From the NCBI GenBank assembly GCA_035626595.1, contig DASPNJ010000153.1, forward strand, positions 1 to 64,000: a stretch of 64,000 nucleotides of DNA, read 5' to 3'. This DNA is from JAQGMV01 sp035626595 (GTDB lineage: Bacteria; Pseudomonadota; Gammaproteobacteria; Burkholderiales; SG8-41). Below, piece by piece: positions 8,727 through 20,428 of this stretch (the first letter of the stretch is position 1; each line of letters starts with the position of its first letter). A program made the position numbers and the translations under genes. The notes beneath the pieces were generated by a model. That model was given only the letters and a program-made list of their open reading frames with translations. It did no database searches and was not told the DNA's origin.

Positions 8727-8730
<4 letters not shown>
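8302..8730 (+). CDS. holC: DNA polymerase III chi subunit
   Basis: A 142-residue HolC protein (TQIDFYTNAVDKLGTAC at the N-terminus, RARERYKFYRDRGYEI-like C-terminal helix). It starts with GTG at 8302. Chi bridges the clamp loader (through psi) to single-stranded DNA-binding protein. It lies 23 bp after pepA, and its stop overlaps the start of the next frame (ATGA), so pepA-holC-valS read as one operon. Confidence 0.95.
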
Positions 8731-12023
<3,293 letters not shown>

Positions 12024-12119
12024 CGCGTCACCGCGGTTGCGGCAGAGGCGATCCGCCGTTCCTCACGTGACCCGCGATCCGTCCTCGCCCGTTCGCTGCG
12101 ACGTAGGTGGGCCCGTGGC

Positions 12120-12154
12120 CCAGCGCGGGCGGTGCACTACCAGCGCACCCTACG
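12120..12154. repeat. Dispersed GTAGGGTGCGC palindromic repeat, copy 1
   Basis: The block carries GGTGCACTACCAGCGCACCC followed by TACG. On the minus strand it begins CGTAGGGTGCGC, the same 12 bases found at 37218-37229. It sits in the 153-bp gap between the valS stop and the stop of the HbpS-like gene (convergent genes). Such GTAGGGTGCGCC repeats are, to my knowledge, common in proteobacterial intergenic regions. Confidence 0.5.
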
Positions 12155-12176
12155 AAACTGCGCGCGGTGCCCCCGA

Positions 12177-12665
12177 CTAAAAGTCGATCGACTGCTGGAT
12201 CGCGGCGATGCCGGCGCGCGCGCACGCTTCGTCGCGCTCGCCGCCCGGCGCACCGGAAACGCCGATCCCGCCGAGCAGCGCGCCCGCGCCTTCGATCATG
12301 AGGCCGCCGCCGATTGCGGCAACCCTCGGCCGCGCGCGTATGCCGCTCATCGGTTTGCCTGCCACCGTCGCTTCCGCGAGCGCGCTGGTGCTCGTGCGGA
12401 AAGTGACCGCGGACCACGCTTTGTCGACCGCCATGTCGATCGTGTGCGGACCGGCAAAGCGGTCCCGCAGCACGATCTGGGTCACGCCGGAACGGTCGAC
12501 GACCGCGACGGCGATCTGAAAACCGGCCTTGCGGCAGCTCTCGAGCGCGGCGCGGGCGGCCTGCAACGCGGTTTCCATCGTGAGCTGCCGCACCGTGTAG
12601 GTCGGCTCCTGCGCGGCGAAAGCCGTGGCAGCGACCATTGCGCAGATCGCCGCGACTGCGCGCAT
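12177..12665 (-). CDS. Exported HbpS/GlcG-type heme-binding-like protein
   Basis: A 162-residue protein with the start chosen at MRAVAAICAMVAATAFAAQE, a signal peptide cleaved near AFA-AQ. The rest is one GlcG/HbpS (DUF336) domain. It has LTMETALQAARAALESCRK, VAVVDRSGVTQIVLRDRF, HTIDMAVDKAWSAVTF and a glycine-rich end, GGGLMIEGAGALLGGIGVSG. Family members bind heme or act as accessory proteins of oxidases; the ligand here is unknown. Its ATG overlaps the stop of the lipoate-ligase-like gene (ATGA), so the two proteins are translationally coupled. Confidence 0.85.
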   Translation of the reverse strand: MRAVAAICAMVAATAFAAQEPTYTVRQLTMETALQAARAALESCRKAGFQIAVAVVDRSGVTQIVLRDRFAGPHTIDMAVDKAWSAVTFRTSTSALAEATVAGKPMSGIRARPRVAAIGGGLMIEGAGALLGGIGVSGAPGGERDEACARAGIAAIQQSIDF

Positions 12666-13732
12666 CAGCTCGACGCCGCGAGCGGCTGACCGGCGGCAAG
12701 CCTCACCGCCGCGACGAAATCGGCCGGCTGCGCTGCCTTGGCTGTGGTCGGCCGGCTTCGGAAAAACCATTCGACGCGGCGTGCGAGAACGTCCATTGGT
12801 GTATCGTGCAGCGCCGCTTCCAGATCGGCCACGAGCCTCCGTGGCTCGAGCCCCACGTTCCCGGAAAACCAGACGTCGCGAATCACGCGCGCGCCCGCAT
12901 CGTACTTGACGACCGCGCGCAAGCGACCGCCCGGGAACGTGTGCGTCGCATCCAGGAGGGGCATCGATGAGGCGTCGGCCCGGGCGAGCTCGATCCAGCC
13001 CTGCGTTTCGATCTCGCACCGCGCGCGCTCGAAGCGCGCGTGCTCGGTCAGCGTGAGATCACCATCGGAGAACTCCACGTCGAACTCGCTTTCGAACGCT
13101 TCCGCGAGATTGCGCCTGACCGCGCTCGACTCCACGCGCCGGAGCACGTCTTTCAGGCCGCACACTCGCGCACGCACCTGCGTCGCAGCGTCCTGCCCGG
13201 CGCGCGCGAACGGCACGCGCGCAAGGCGCGCGAGGCGGACTGCGTCGAGCTCCAGATACAGCACGGCCTGGAAGAGCAGCGCATCGCCTTCCGCCGCGGC
13301 GCCGATGACGCCGACGGTGCGGCCCTCGATTTCGATATCGTCGGCCGACCGGCAGCGCGCGTCGATGCCCAGCGCACTCACCGCGGTGGCGGCGGCGTGG
13401 GCGATGCGTTTGCCGATCGTTCGCATGTCGGCGCGGCCCACGTCGCGCCGGTGGAGATAAAGCTCCCAGCCAAGCTGGCGCTCGTCCGCCAGCCACGCGG
13501 CACCTCCGGTTATCCGCCGCTGGAGCGCGACGCCGTCGAGCGCACAGCGCGCCGTGTCGAATTCGTGCGCCGCGCTTTGACGGCAGGCGAGCAGCGCGCT
13601 CGGCGCGTAACGCAGGAATCGCAGCGTGCTCGGGATCTCATCGGCCCGGCGCGCCTCGAGCAGCGCACGGGAAATCGCGATGTTGTGCGCGGCTGACGCG
13701 AGACCGGTGTCGAGCAGGCGCCAGCGTTCCAT
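12665..13732 (-). CDS. Lipoate-protein ligase A-like protein, catalytic Lys replaced
   Basis: A 355-residue BPL/LPL-fold protein. The ligase motif RRITGGAAWLADERQLGWEL (about residues 73-92) matches the LplA motif RRxSGGGAVYHDxGN. A C-terminal accessory-like domain (about 240-340) follows. Where LplA has the lipoyl-AMP lysine (RKISGS in E. coli), this protein reads GRTVGVIG, with Thr at that position, so ordinary lipoate activation may be lost or altered. It is coupled to the exported HbpS-like gene. It could instead be an octanoyl- or lipoyl-transferase paralogue. Confidence 0.75.
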   Translation of the reverse strand: MERWRLLDTGLASAAHNIAISRALLEARRADEIPSTLRFLRYAPSALLACRQSAAHEFDTARCALDGVALQRRITGGAAWLADERQLGWELYLHRRDVGRADMRTIGKRIAHAAATAVSALGIDARCRSADDIEIEGRTVGVIGAAAEGDALLFQAVLYLELDAVRLARLARVPFARAGQDAATQVRARVCGLKDVLRRVESSAVRRNLAEAFESEFDVEFSDGDLTLTEHARFERARCEIETQGWIELARADASSMPLLDATHTFPGGRLRAVVKYDAGARVIRDVWFSGNVGLEPRRLVADLEAALHDTPMDVLARRVEWFFRSRPTTAKAAQPADFVAAVRLAAGQPLAASS

Positions 13733-13740
13733 AAAAACCT

Positions 13741-13803
13741 ACGACGCGCCTCTGGGCTGCGCGTGTCGGCGCAAAAAGTAGCTTATCGCGGTAGTCGCCG
13801 CGC
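13741..13803 (-). repeat. 63-bp palindromic element, inverted copy
   Basis: Read on the minus strand, this segment aligns without gaps to the two direct copies at 14079-14141 and 14150-14212. It shares the invariant core AGCTACTTTTTGCGCCGA and the end GAGGCGCGTCGT. It is the most diverged copy; the inner hairpin arms are degraded. It lies between the tusA stop and the ligase start. Confidence 0.75.
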
Positions 13804-13809
13804 TCGTAT

Positions 13810-14037
13810 TCATTTTTTCTGCATGAAAAAGACGAACTCGTTTTCCGCGGTTTCGGACGAGAGCAGCGCGTTGCCGGTCTGCTTGCAGAACGCCTGGAAA
13901 TCCTTGACCGCGCCCGGATCGGTCGCCATGATCTTCAGCACCTGCCCCGAAGTCATGTCCGTCAGTGCCTTCTTCGTGCGAAGTATCGGCAGCGGACAGT
14001 TCAATCCGCGTGCGTCGAGCTCCTTGTCGAACTGCAT
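13810..14037 (-). CDS. tusA: TusA-family sulfur carrier protein
   Basis: A 75-residue SirA/TusA domain, MQFDKELDARGLNCPLPILR, with the defining CPxP motif; Cys14 is the persulfide-carrying residue. The second half, TSGQVLKIMATDPGAVKDF, is the conserved beta-alpha-beta-alpha fold. Such carriers deliver sulfur to tRNA thiolation, to molybdenum cofactor enzymes such as formate dehydrogenase, or to dissimilatory sulfur oxidation. Nearby soxYZ and moaC make either of the last two plausible. It is flanked on both sides by copies of a 63-bp repeat. Confidence 0.93.
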   Translation of the reverse strand: MQFDKELDARGLNCPLPILRTKKALTDMTSGQVLKIMATDPGAVKDFQAFCKQTGNALLSSETAENEFVFFMQKK

Positions 14038-14078
14038 GCCAAACCCCGAGTTTCGCTGAGTACCACGATTATAAATAA

Positions 14079-14141
14079 GCGCGGCGGCTGCCGCGCTCAG
14101 CTACTTTTTGCGCCGAGAGGCAGAGCCTCGAGGCGCGTTGT
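14079..14141 (+). repeat. 63-bp palindromic element, direct copy 1
   Basis: The unit contains a GC-rich half (GCGGCGGCTGCCGCGC), the core AGCTACTTTTTGCGC, and a strong hairpin CGCC-GA-GAGGC-AGA-GCCTC-GA-GGCG. The hairpin has symmetrical GA mismatches in the stem. The next copy follows with a 71-bp period. It resembles REP/BIME-type elements. No transposase of the TnpA-REP type lies in the window. Confidence 0.8.
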
Positions 14142-14149
14142 AGATTCTT

Positions 14150-14212
14150 CACCGGCGGCTGCCGCGCTCAGCTACTTTTTGCGCGGAGAGGCAGAGCCTC
14201 GAGGCGCGTCGT
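14150..14212 (+). repeat. 63-bp palindromic element, direct copy 2
   Basis: It is nearly identical to copy 1, with only a few substitutions, one in the hairpin arm (GCGCGGAGAGG versus GCGCCGAGAGG). The tandem pair fills most of the 192 bp between tusA and the bepA stop. It could serve as the 3' end structure of the bepA transcript. Confidence 0.8.
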
Positions 14213-14229
14213 TGGTTTTTCCGCGAGGC

Positions 14230-15666
14230 TTAGAACTTACGCTCGGCTTTGCGCTGCGCGGCATCCAGCTTCCGCAGCTCGCGCAGCCGCGCCTCGGCTG
14301 CCGAGAGCTGATAGAAATCGGCATCGCCGCTTTTCAACGCGATCTGCATCTGCTCCACCGCACCGCGGTAATTCGCCATGCGCGCGTAGGCTTCGCCCGT
14401 TGCGCGATGCTGCGCGAAACGCTTGCCCTGCATCGCGTAGCCGCGAGCCTGCAGCAGGTAGAGCTTCGGGTCTTCGCTGAAATGCTGCAGCCCGCCGCCT
14501 ACGACGCTGAGCGCCGTATCGGCCTGCCGGCTCTTCAGCAGGAGCTCGGCGCGATCGTAGACAAGTGCGCGATGACGGGGCCACGCGCGCTGGGCATCGC
14601 GGTAGCAGGCAAGCGCGCTCTGGGTCTCGCCCGCCGCTTCGCGGATGCGGCATCCGAGCGTGTCCACCATCGCGTGTGAGCCGACCGCGCGTTTCAGCGT
14701 CTCGTGCTCCTTCTTCGCGCGCGCGTGCTGCTGCGTACGCATGAGCGCAAGCGCGAGGCCGTAGCGCGTGGCCGCTTCGCTCAAGTAGCGCCGCTCGGCG
14801 AGGCTCTCCTCGAAAAACCTGCGCGCCTCGTCGGGCGGATCCAGCTCGGCGCGCAGCTTCGCGCGGACAAGCTGGAAATCCACGCTGTCCGGCACCTGCT
14901 TGTACGGCAATCTGTCCAGCCGGTTCTGGATGTCGGCGATGCGCTCGTGCGTCATCGGGTGCGTGCGCAGGTACGAGGGCGCGCCACCTTCGTACACGCG
15001 GGTCGCCCGCTGCAGGCGCTCGAAGAAAGTCGCCATCGCGCGCGGATCGTAGGCCGCACCCTCCAGGATCTGCAGACCGATGCGGTCGGCTTCGCGCTCG
15101 TGATCGCGCGTGAAGTTGAGCAGGTTCTGGATCGCGCCGGCCTGACCGAGAGCGACGGCGGCGCCCGAGATATCCGAGCTCGAGCGCGCCGCGAGGACGG
15201 CGACCGCGAGCGCCGCAAGCGAGAGCACCGTGCTGTTTTTCTGCTGATCGAGAATCCGCGCGATATGCCGCTGCGTGACGTGGGCGATCTCGTGCGCGAC
15301 GACGCTCGCGACCTCCGATTCGCTCTGCGCCGCGAGCAGCAGCCCTGTGTTCACGCCGATGAAACCGCCGGGCAGCGCGAACGCATTGATCTGCCGGTCC
15401 TGCATAAGGAAAAAAGTGAACGAGCCGCGGCTGTCGGAGCTCTTCGCGGCGAGGCGCTCGCCGAGCGACTGGACGTAGTCGGAGGCTTCCGGCTCGTCGT
15501 AGTACTGCCGGTCGGCGCGGACCTGCCGCATGATTTCTTCACCGAGGCGCCGCTCCTCGAGCGCGCTGAACGAACCTTGGGCGGCCTCGCCCAGATCGGG
15601 CAGGCCCTCGGCGAGCGCCGCGGGCACGGCGAGCAGCAGGAGCAGGAAAAGGGTGCGTAAAAACAT
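14230..15666 (-). CDS. bepA: Periplasmic M48 metalloprotease with TPR domain, BepA-like
   Basis: A 478-residue protein. Signal peptide MFLRTLFLLLLLAVPAALA; M48 peptidase domain about 35-260 with zinc motif VVAHEIAHVTQRH (HExxH at 125-129) and the third-ligand region FTRDHEREADRIGLQ; tetratricopeptide-like helices to the C-terminus (about 300-470). In E. coli BepA degrades or assists stalled LptD and BAM clients in outer membrane biogenesis. It is transcribed divergently from moaC. Size and order match YfgC/BepA. Confidence 0.92.
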   Translation of the reverse strand: MFLRTLFLLLLLAVPAALAEGLPDLGEAAQGSFSALEERRLGEEIMRQVRADRQYYDEPEASDYVQSLGERLAAKSSDSRGSFTFFLMQDRQINAFALPGGFIGVNTGLLLAAQSESEVASVVAHEIAHVTQRHIARILDQQKNSTVLSLAALAVAVLAARSSSDISGAAVALGQAGAIQNLLNFTRDHEREADRIGLQILEGAAYDPRAMATFFERLQRATRVYEGGAPSYLRTHPMTHERIADIQNRLDRLPYKQVPDSVDFQLVRAKLRAELDPPDEARRFFEESLAERRYLSEAATRYGLALALMRTQQHARAKKEHETLKRAVGSHAMVDTLGCRIREAAGETQSALACYRDAQRAWPRHRALVYDRAELLLKSRQADTALSVVGGGLQHFSEDPKLYLLQARGYAMQGKRFAQHRATGEAYARMANYRGAVEQMQIALKSGDADFYQLSAAEARLRELRKLDAAQRKAERKF

Positions 15667-15722
15667 GGTGCTATGATAGGCCGCGCCGGCCTAAGTTCCT
15701 GATCTCATTCGACAAGCCCCTG

Positions 15723-16235
<513 letters not shown>

Positions 16236-16339
16236 CTAATAACCGCGACGCCATGGACACCTCCCGGGAACTCCTCTAGCATACGCGCCTCCGAATTTTC
16301 GCTAATTCACTGAATCAAAAGACTTACATCGGAGTCCAG

Positions 16340-16804
16340 ATGCCCATGAACAAACGACGCAGACACTTCCTCGCGGCCGCCGCCGGCACCGGCGCGCTTG
16401 CCGCCGCAGGCCTGCTTGCCACGTCTCCCGCGCGCGCCGCGGCCTGGAACAAGGCCGGCTTCGAATCGAAGGCGCTGAACGACGCGTTGAAAAATCTCGG
16501 GGCCGCGAACGCAGTCGAAAGCCGCGATATCACGATCACGGCGCCCGATATCGCGGAGAACGGCGCGGTGGTACCGGTCGCCGTGACCAGCAGGATTCCG
16601 AACACGCAATCGATTTCGCTGATCGCGGAGAAGAACCCGTTCCCACTCGCCGCGACGTTCGACGTCGCGAACGGCGCCGAGCCCTACGCATCGGTGCGCA
16701 TCAAAATGGGCCAGACCTCCAACGTGCGCGCGATCGTGAAAGCGGACGGGAAGTTCTACACCGCGGCGAAGGAAGTCAAGGTGACCGTCGGCGGCTGCGG
16801 CTGA
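16340..16804 (+). CDS. soxY: Thiosulfate oxidation carrier subunit SoxY
   Basis: A 154-residue protein with a twin-arginine signal (NKRRRHFLAAAAGTGALAAA...ARAAA). The SoxY fold covers about 40-150 (ESRDITITAPDIAENGAVVP, ISLIAEKNPFPLAA). It ends TVGGCG, the swinging-arm Cys that carries the sulfur substrate; the canonical end is GGCGG, so one terminal Gly is missing. The start could also be ATG 16346. CGGAGTCC upstream serves as the ribosome site. It is exported as a heterodimer with SoxZ, the adjacent gene. No other sox gene is in the window. Confidence 0.95.
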   Translation: MPMNKRRRHFLAAAAGTGALAAAGLLATSPARAAAWNKAGFESKALNDALKNLGAANAVESRDITITAPDIAENGAVVPVAVTSRIPNTQSISLIAEKNPFPLAATFDVANGAEPYASVRIKMGQTSNVRAIVKADGKFYTAAKEVKVTVGGCG

Positions 16805-16834
16805 TCCCGATCGACCGCCCTACAGGACAACACG

Positions 16835-17155
16835 ATGTCTGAACCGATGAGACTCCGCGCCACGCTGCAGGGCGACGTCGCGGACGTGCGCGTACTCATG
16901 CGCCATCCCATGGAAACCGGCCAGCGCAAGGACGCGAAGGGCGAGATCGTCCCGCAGCACTTCATCCAGAGCGTGCTCGTCACCCACAACGGCCGCACGG
17001 TGCTCGATGCGCAGTGGAGCCAGGCGGTCTCGCGCGATCCGTTTCTCGGACTGCGCGTGAAAGGTGCGAAGGCCGGTGACAAGATCGCGGTCACCTGGAC
17101 CGACAACAAAGGCGACAAGCGCACCGACGAAGCAGCGGTGAGCGCCGCCTCGTAG
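16835..17155 (+). CDS. soxZ: Thiosulfate oxidation carrier subunit SoxZ
   Basis: A 106-residue SoxZ with no signal peptide, MSEPMRLRATLQGDVADVRVL, and the core MRHPMETGQRKDAKGEIVPQHFIQ. SoxZ is carried through the Tat system on SoxY and holds its Cys arm. It lies 30 bp after soxY. A standalone soxYZ pair without soxAXB is known in betaproteobacteria and may act with other sulfur-handling proteins; its partner here is unknown. Confidence 0.95.
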   Translation: MSEPMRLRATLQGDVADVRVLMRHPMETGQRKDAKGEIVPQHFIQSVLVTHNGRTVLDAQWSQAVSRDPFLGLRVKGAKAGDKIAVTWTDNKGDKRTDEAAVSAAS

Positions 17156-17233
17156 GCGTCGTCCGGCACGCAGCTCGCCCCCGAAGGGCGACTCGTGCTC
17201 CCCCGCGGCGGGTTCGCCGCTATCATCGCCCGC

Positions 17234-18802
17234 ATGCTCGGGCGCCTCATTCGCCAACTCTGGACGCGCGGCAGGCGCGCTGCGCCTGCCGACACGCGTG
17301 ATGCGACACGGTCGGAAGCCGGCGACGCCGATCCTGGCGGTACGTGCCTGAAAGCCGGCGATGCGCTGAAGGCGCAGGGCAGGCTCGCTGCCGCGCTGGA
17401 GGCCTACCGCGCGTGCGCTCGAGCGTATCCGGAGGACCTGCGCATCCGCGGGGCGGCCGCGAATACGCTGAGCGCGTCCTGGTGCATGGACCAGTGCATC
17501 GCGGCGTGCGCCGAAGCCCACGCGCTTGCGCCTGAAAACACCGACGTGTTTTCCGGCTACCTCCTGTACAGCCACTACGCCACGGTGCCGGATGCGCAGG
17601 CGCTCGCGGAGTTGCATCAGCGCTACGGCGCGATCGCCGCGCGGCTGTTCCCACCGCGCTTCGATTTCGCCGCGCGCGATGCCGATCCCGAGCGGCGGCT
17701 TCGCATCGGCTATGTCTCGCGCGATTTCTGCCTGCATTCGGTCGCTTCGTTCGTGGAACCGGTGATCGCGCATCACGATCGCGGGCGGTACGAGGTTTAC
17801 TGTTACTACACGCGCGATTACCGTGACCCGATGACGGAGCGCTTCGCCAGCATCGCGGATGTCTGGCGCGAGACACATGCCGACGACGTCCGCGCGCTCG
17901 CCTCCCGCATCCACGCCGATGGCGTCGATCTGCTCGTCGATCTCGGCGGGCACACGCTGGGGAACCGCCTGCTCGCGTTCGCCCAGCGACCGGCGCCGGT
18001 GCAGCTCACGTGGGCGGGCTACCCCGACACGACCGGCCTGCAGACGGTGGATTACCGCGTCACCGACGCGACCGTGGATCCGCCCGGCGCCGCCGATGCG
18101 CGTCACAGCGAGCGACTGCTGCGGCTGCCCGGCGCATTCCTCTGCTACAACCCCCCCGTCGACAGTCCCGAAGTTCTCGCCCGGCCGCGCGCGGGACCGC
18201 TCGTGTTCGGCTCGTTCAACATGATCATGAAAGTGAACGAGCCGCTGCTCGATCTGTGGGCGCATATCCTGGCGGCGGTGCCCGACTCGCGGATGATGCT
18301 CAAGTCGTCGCTGATCGAGTATTCGGAGACGGCGCAGCGCCTGCTGGAGCGCTTTACCGCGCGCGGCATCGCGCCCGATCGGGTGGAGCTGCGGCCGTGG
18401 GCGCAGGTGCGTGCTGCACATCTCGATGCGTACAACGAGGTCGACGTCGCGCTCGATACGTTCCCGTACAACGGGACCACCACCACCTGCGAGGCGCTGT
18501 GGATGGGCGTGCCGGTGGTCACGCTGGCCGGGGAAACGCACATGTCCCGTGTCAGCGCGAGCCTGCTCGCCGCCGCGGGCCTCGACGAGTACGTCGCGAC
18601 GACCCCGGACGATTACGTGCGCATTGCCGTCGAGCTCGCCCGAGACCCTGCGCGCCGAGCCGAGCTCGCGCGCAGCTTGCGTCCGCGCCTGCGCGCGTCG
18701 CCCCTCTTCGACCACCGCGGCTTCACGCACGGACTCGAGCAGCGCTATCGCGAGGTGTGGCGCGCGTGGTGCGCGGCGCGTGTCGAGCCGCATCCGGCGT
18801 GA
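17234..18802 (+). CDS. SPINDLY/OGT-type (GT41) glycosyltransferase, copy A
   Basis: A 522-residue protein with the start chosen at MLGRLIRQLWTRGRR. About two TPR-like helical pairs (residues 37-130) precede a GT41 catalytic region (about 155-510). The OGT signatures are present: RIGYVSRDFCLHSV, VDLGGHTLGNRL, TWAGYPDTTGLQTVDY, FGSFNMIMKVNEP and DTFPYNGTTTTCEALWMGVP, the last forming the nucleotide-sugar pocket, followed by HMSRVSAS. It would transfer a sugar, GlcNAc-like in characterised relatives, to protein Ser/Thr. It lies 10 bp before a paralogue, then convergent pilins. Confidence 0.9.
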   Translation: MLGRLIRQLWTRGRRAAPADTRDATRSEAGDADPGGTCLKAGDALKAQGRLAAALEAYRACARAYPEDLRIRGAAANTLSASWCMDQCIAACAEAHALAPENTDVFSGYLLYSHYATVPDAQALAELHQRYGAIAARLFPPRFDFAARDADPERRLRIGYVSRDFCLHSVASFVEPVIAHHDRGRYEVYCYYTRDYRDPMTERFASIADVWRETHADDVRALASRIHADGVDLLVDLGGHTLGNRLLAFAQRPAPVQLTWAGYPDTTGLQTVDYRVTDATVDPPGAADARHSERLLRLPGAFLCYNPPVDSPEVLARPRAGPLVFGSFNMIMKVNEPLLDLWAHILAAVPDSRMMLKSSLIEYSETAQRLLERFTARGIAPDRVELRPWAQVRAAHLDAYNEVDVALDTFPYNGTTTTCEALWMGVPVVTLAGETHMSRVSASLLAAAGLDEYVATTPDDYVRIAVELARDPARRAELARSLRPRLRASPLFDHRGFTHGLEQRYREVWRAWCAARVEPHPA

Positions 18803-18812
18803 GCTCGCGCAC

Positions 18813-20375
18813 ATGCTGCGGCGGCTGATCAGAGCGTTCCTGCGCCCGGACGCTTCGGTGCCGGAAAGCGCATTCGAAACGCCGGGCCTCGACGACGATA
18901 CGGATGCGAAGGCATGGCTGCGCGGCGGCCTCGATTTGGAACGCCGCGCGAAGCTCGATGCGGCAATCGAATGCTACCGCGCCGGTATCGCGGCACACCC
19001 GTCGGACCCTTACCTCCACGCTGCGCTCGCCAACGCGCTGAACGCGGCCTGGCGCAATGACGAGTGTATCGAGGCCTGTGTGCAGGCAGTGCACGCGACG
19101 GGGGCTCGGCCTGAAGTGTTTTCCGGGCTGCTCATGTTCAGTCATTACGCGGCGCGCCCCGATGCCGGCGTGCTCTTTCGTTTGCATCGGCAATACGGCG
19201 AGCGCATGGCGGCGACCGTGACGCCGGCGGTGCACGAAACGCGCACGGCGGACCCGATGCGGCGGCTACGCGTGGGCTACGTCTCCGCGGACCTGCGGCT
19301 GCACTCGGTCACCGATTTCCTGGAGCCGCTGATCGTGAGCCACGACCGCAGCGCGTTCGAAGTGCACTGCTATTACACGCAGACGCGCGTCGACGCGGTG
19401 ACCGAGCGGCTCAGACGTGCAGCCGACGCGTGGCACCCGGCAGACGGCCTCGAGCCCGGTTCGCTGGCGCAGCGTATCGCCGCCGACGGCATCGACGTGC
19501 TCGTGGACCTCGCGGGCCATACGAATCTCAACAACCTGCCGGTATTCGCGCGGCGTCCCGCACCCGTGCAGATCACGTGGCTCGGCTATCCCGACACGAC
19601 CGGCCTCGCGACGATGGATTACCGCATCACGGACGGCATCGCCGACCCGCAGCCGCGCGCCGACACCCTGCACAGCGAGCGTCTGCTTCGAATCGAGCCC
19701 CCGTTCGTGTGCTACCGGCCGCCGCCGGACAGCCCGCCCGCCGGACGACCGCAACGTGGCGCGCAGGTCGTCTTCGGCTCGTTCAACATGTTTTCAAAGG
19801 TGAACGAGCCGTTGATCGAGCTCTGGTCGCGGATTCTGGACGCGGTACCGGGTTCGAGGCTGCTCGTGAAATCGAGTCTGTTCAAGCAGCGGGAAACGCT
19901 CGCGCGGGCGCGGGCGGCATTCGCACGGCACGGGATCGGCGCGGGGCGACTGGACATCCGGCCGTGGGCCGCCAGCCGCGACGAGCACCTGCCGGTCTAC
20001 AACGAGGTGGACATCGCCCTCGACACCTTCCCGTACAACGGGACTACGACGACGTGCGAAGCGCTGTGGATGGGTGTGCCGGTCGTCACCCTGGCGGGTG
20101 ACGTGCACATGTCGCGCGTAGGCGCGACGCTGCTGACGGCGGTGGGTCTGGAGTCTCTCGTCGCGGCAGAGGCGGAACAGTACGTCGAATTCGCCGTCAG
20201 GCTCGGCCGCGATCCGGAGCACCGCGCGGCACTCTCCGGCAGCATGCGCGAACGCATGACCCGCTCGCCTCTACTCGACCATGCCGGTTTCGCGCGCAGG
20301 ATCGAGAGCGCTTACAGAGCGGCCTGGCGCGCGTGGTGCGAAAAAAAAGCCCTTCGCGAGGAAGGGCTCATGTGA
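18813..20375 (+). CDS. SPINDLY/OGT-type (GT41) glycosyltransferase, copy B
   Basis: A 520-residue paralogue of copy A, starting MLRRLIRAFLRPDASV. It has TPR-like helices (about 30-125) and then a GT41 domain with RVGYVSADLRLHSVTDF, VDLAGHTNLNNL, TWLGYPDTTGLATMDY, FGSFNMFSKVNEP and DTFPYNGTTTTCEALWMGVP. All motifs expected for activity are intact. The tandem pair probably arose by duplication and may differ in acceptor or donor. Its last codons (KKALREEGLM) are read from the terminator of the convergent pilin genes, so this end may be a recent run-on. Confidence 0.9.
   Translation: MLRRLIRAFLRPDASVPESAFETPGLDDDTDAKAWLRGGLDLERRAKLDAAIECYRAGIAAHPSDPYLHAALANALNAAWRNDECIEACVQAVHATGARPEVFSGLLMFSHYAARPDAGVLFRLHRQYGERMAATVTPAVHETRTADPMRRLRVGYVSADLRLHSVTDFLEPLIVSHDRSAFEVHCYYTQTRVDAVTERLRRAADAWHPADGLEPGSLAQRIAADGIDVLVDLAGHTNLNNLPVFARRPAPVQITWLGYPDTTGLATMDYRITDGIADPQPRADTLHSERLLRIEPPFVCYRPPPDSPPAGRPQRGAQVVFGSFNMFSKVNEPLIELWSRILDAVPGSRLLVKSSLFKQRETLARARAAFARHGIGAGRLDIRPWAASRDEHLPVYNEVDIALDTFPYNGTTTTCEALWMGVPVVTLAGDVHMSRVGATLLTAVGLESLVAAEAEQYVEFAVRLGRDPEHRAALSGSMRERMTRSPLLDHAGFARRIESAYRAAWRAWCEKKALREEGLM
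20341..20368 (-). terminator. Intrinsic terminator of the pilin genes, inside the GT41-B coding end
   Basis: On the minus strand, AGCCCTT, a 7-nt loop and AAGGGCT form a 7-bp stem followed by an unbroken run of T (8 A on the plus strand, 20341-20348). This is a textbook rho-independent terminator 61 bp beyond the first pilin stop. It overlaps the last codons of the convergent glycosyltransferase gene. Confidence 0.85.
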
Positions 20376-20428
20376 GTCGAAACGGCGTCTAGCAGATCGT
20401 CGCCTGCCGGCCGCATGCGAATGGGACT

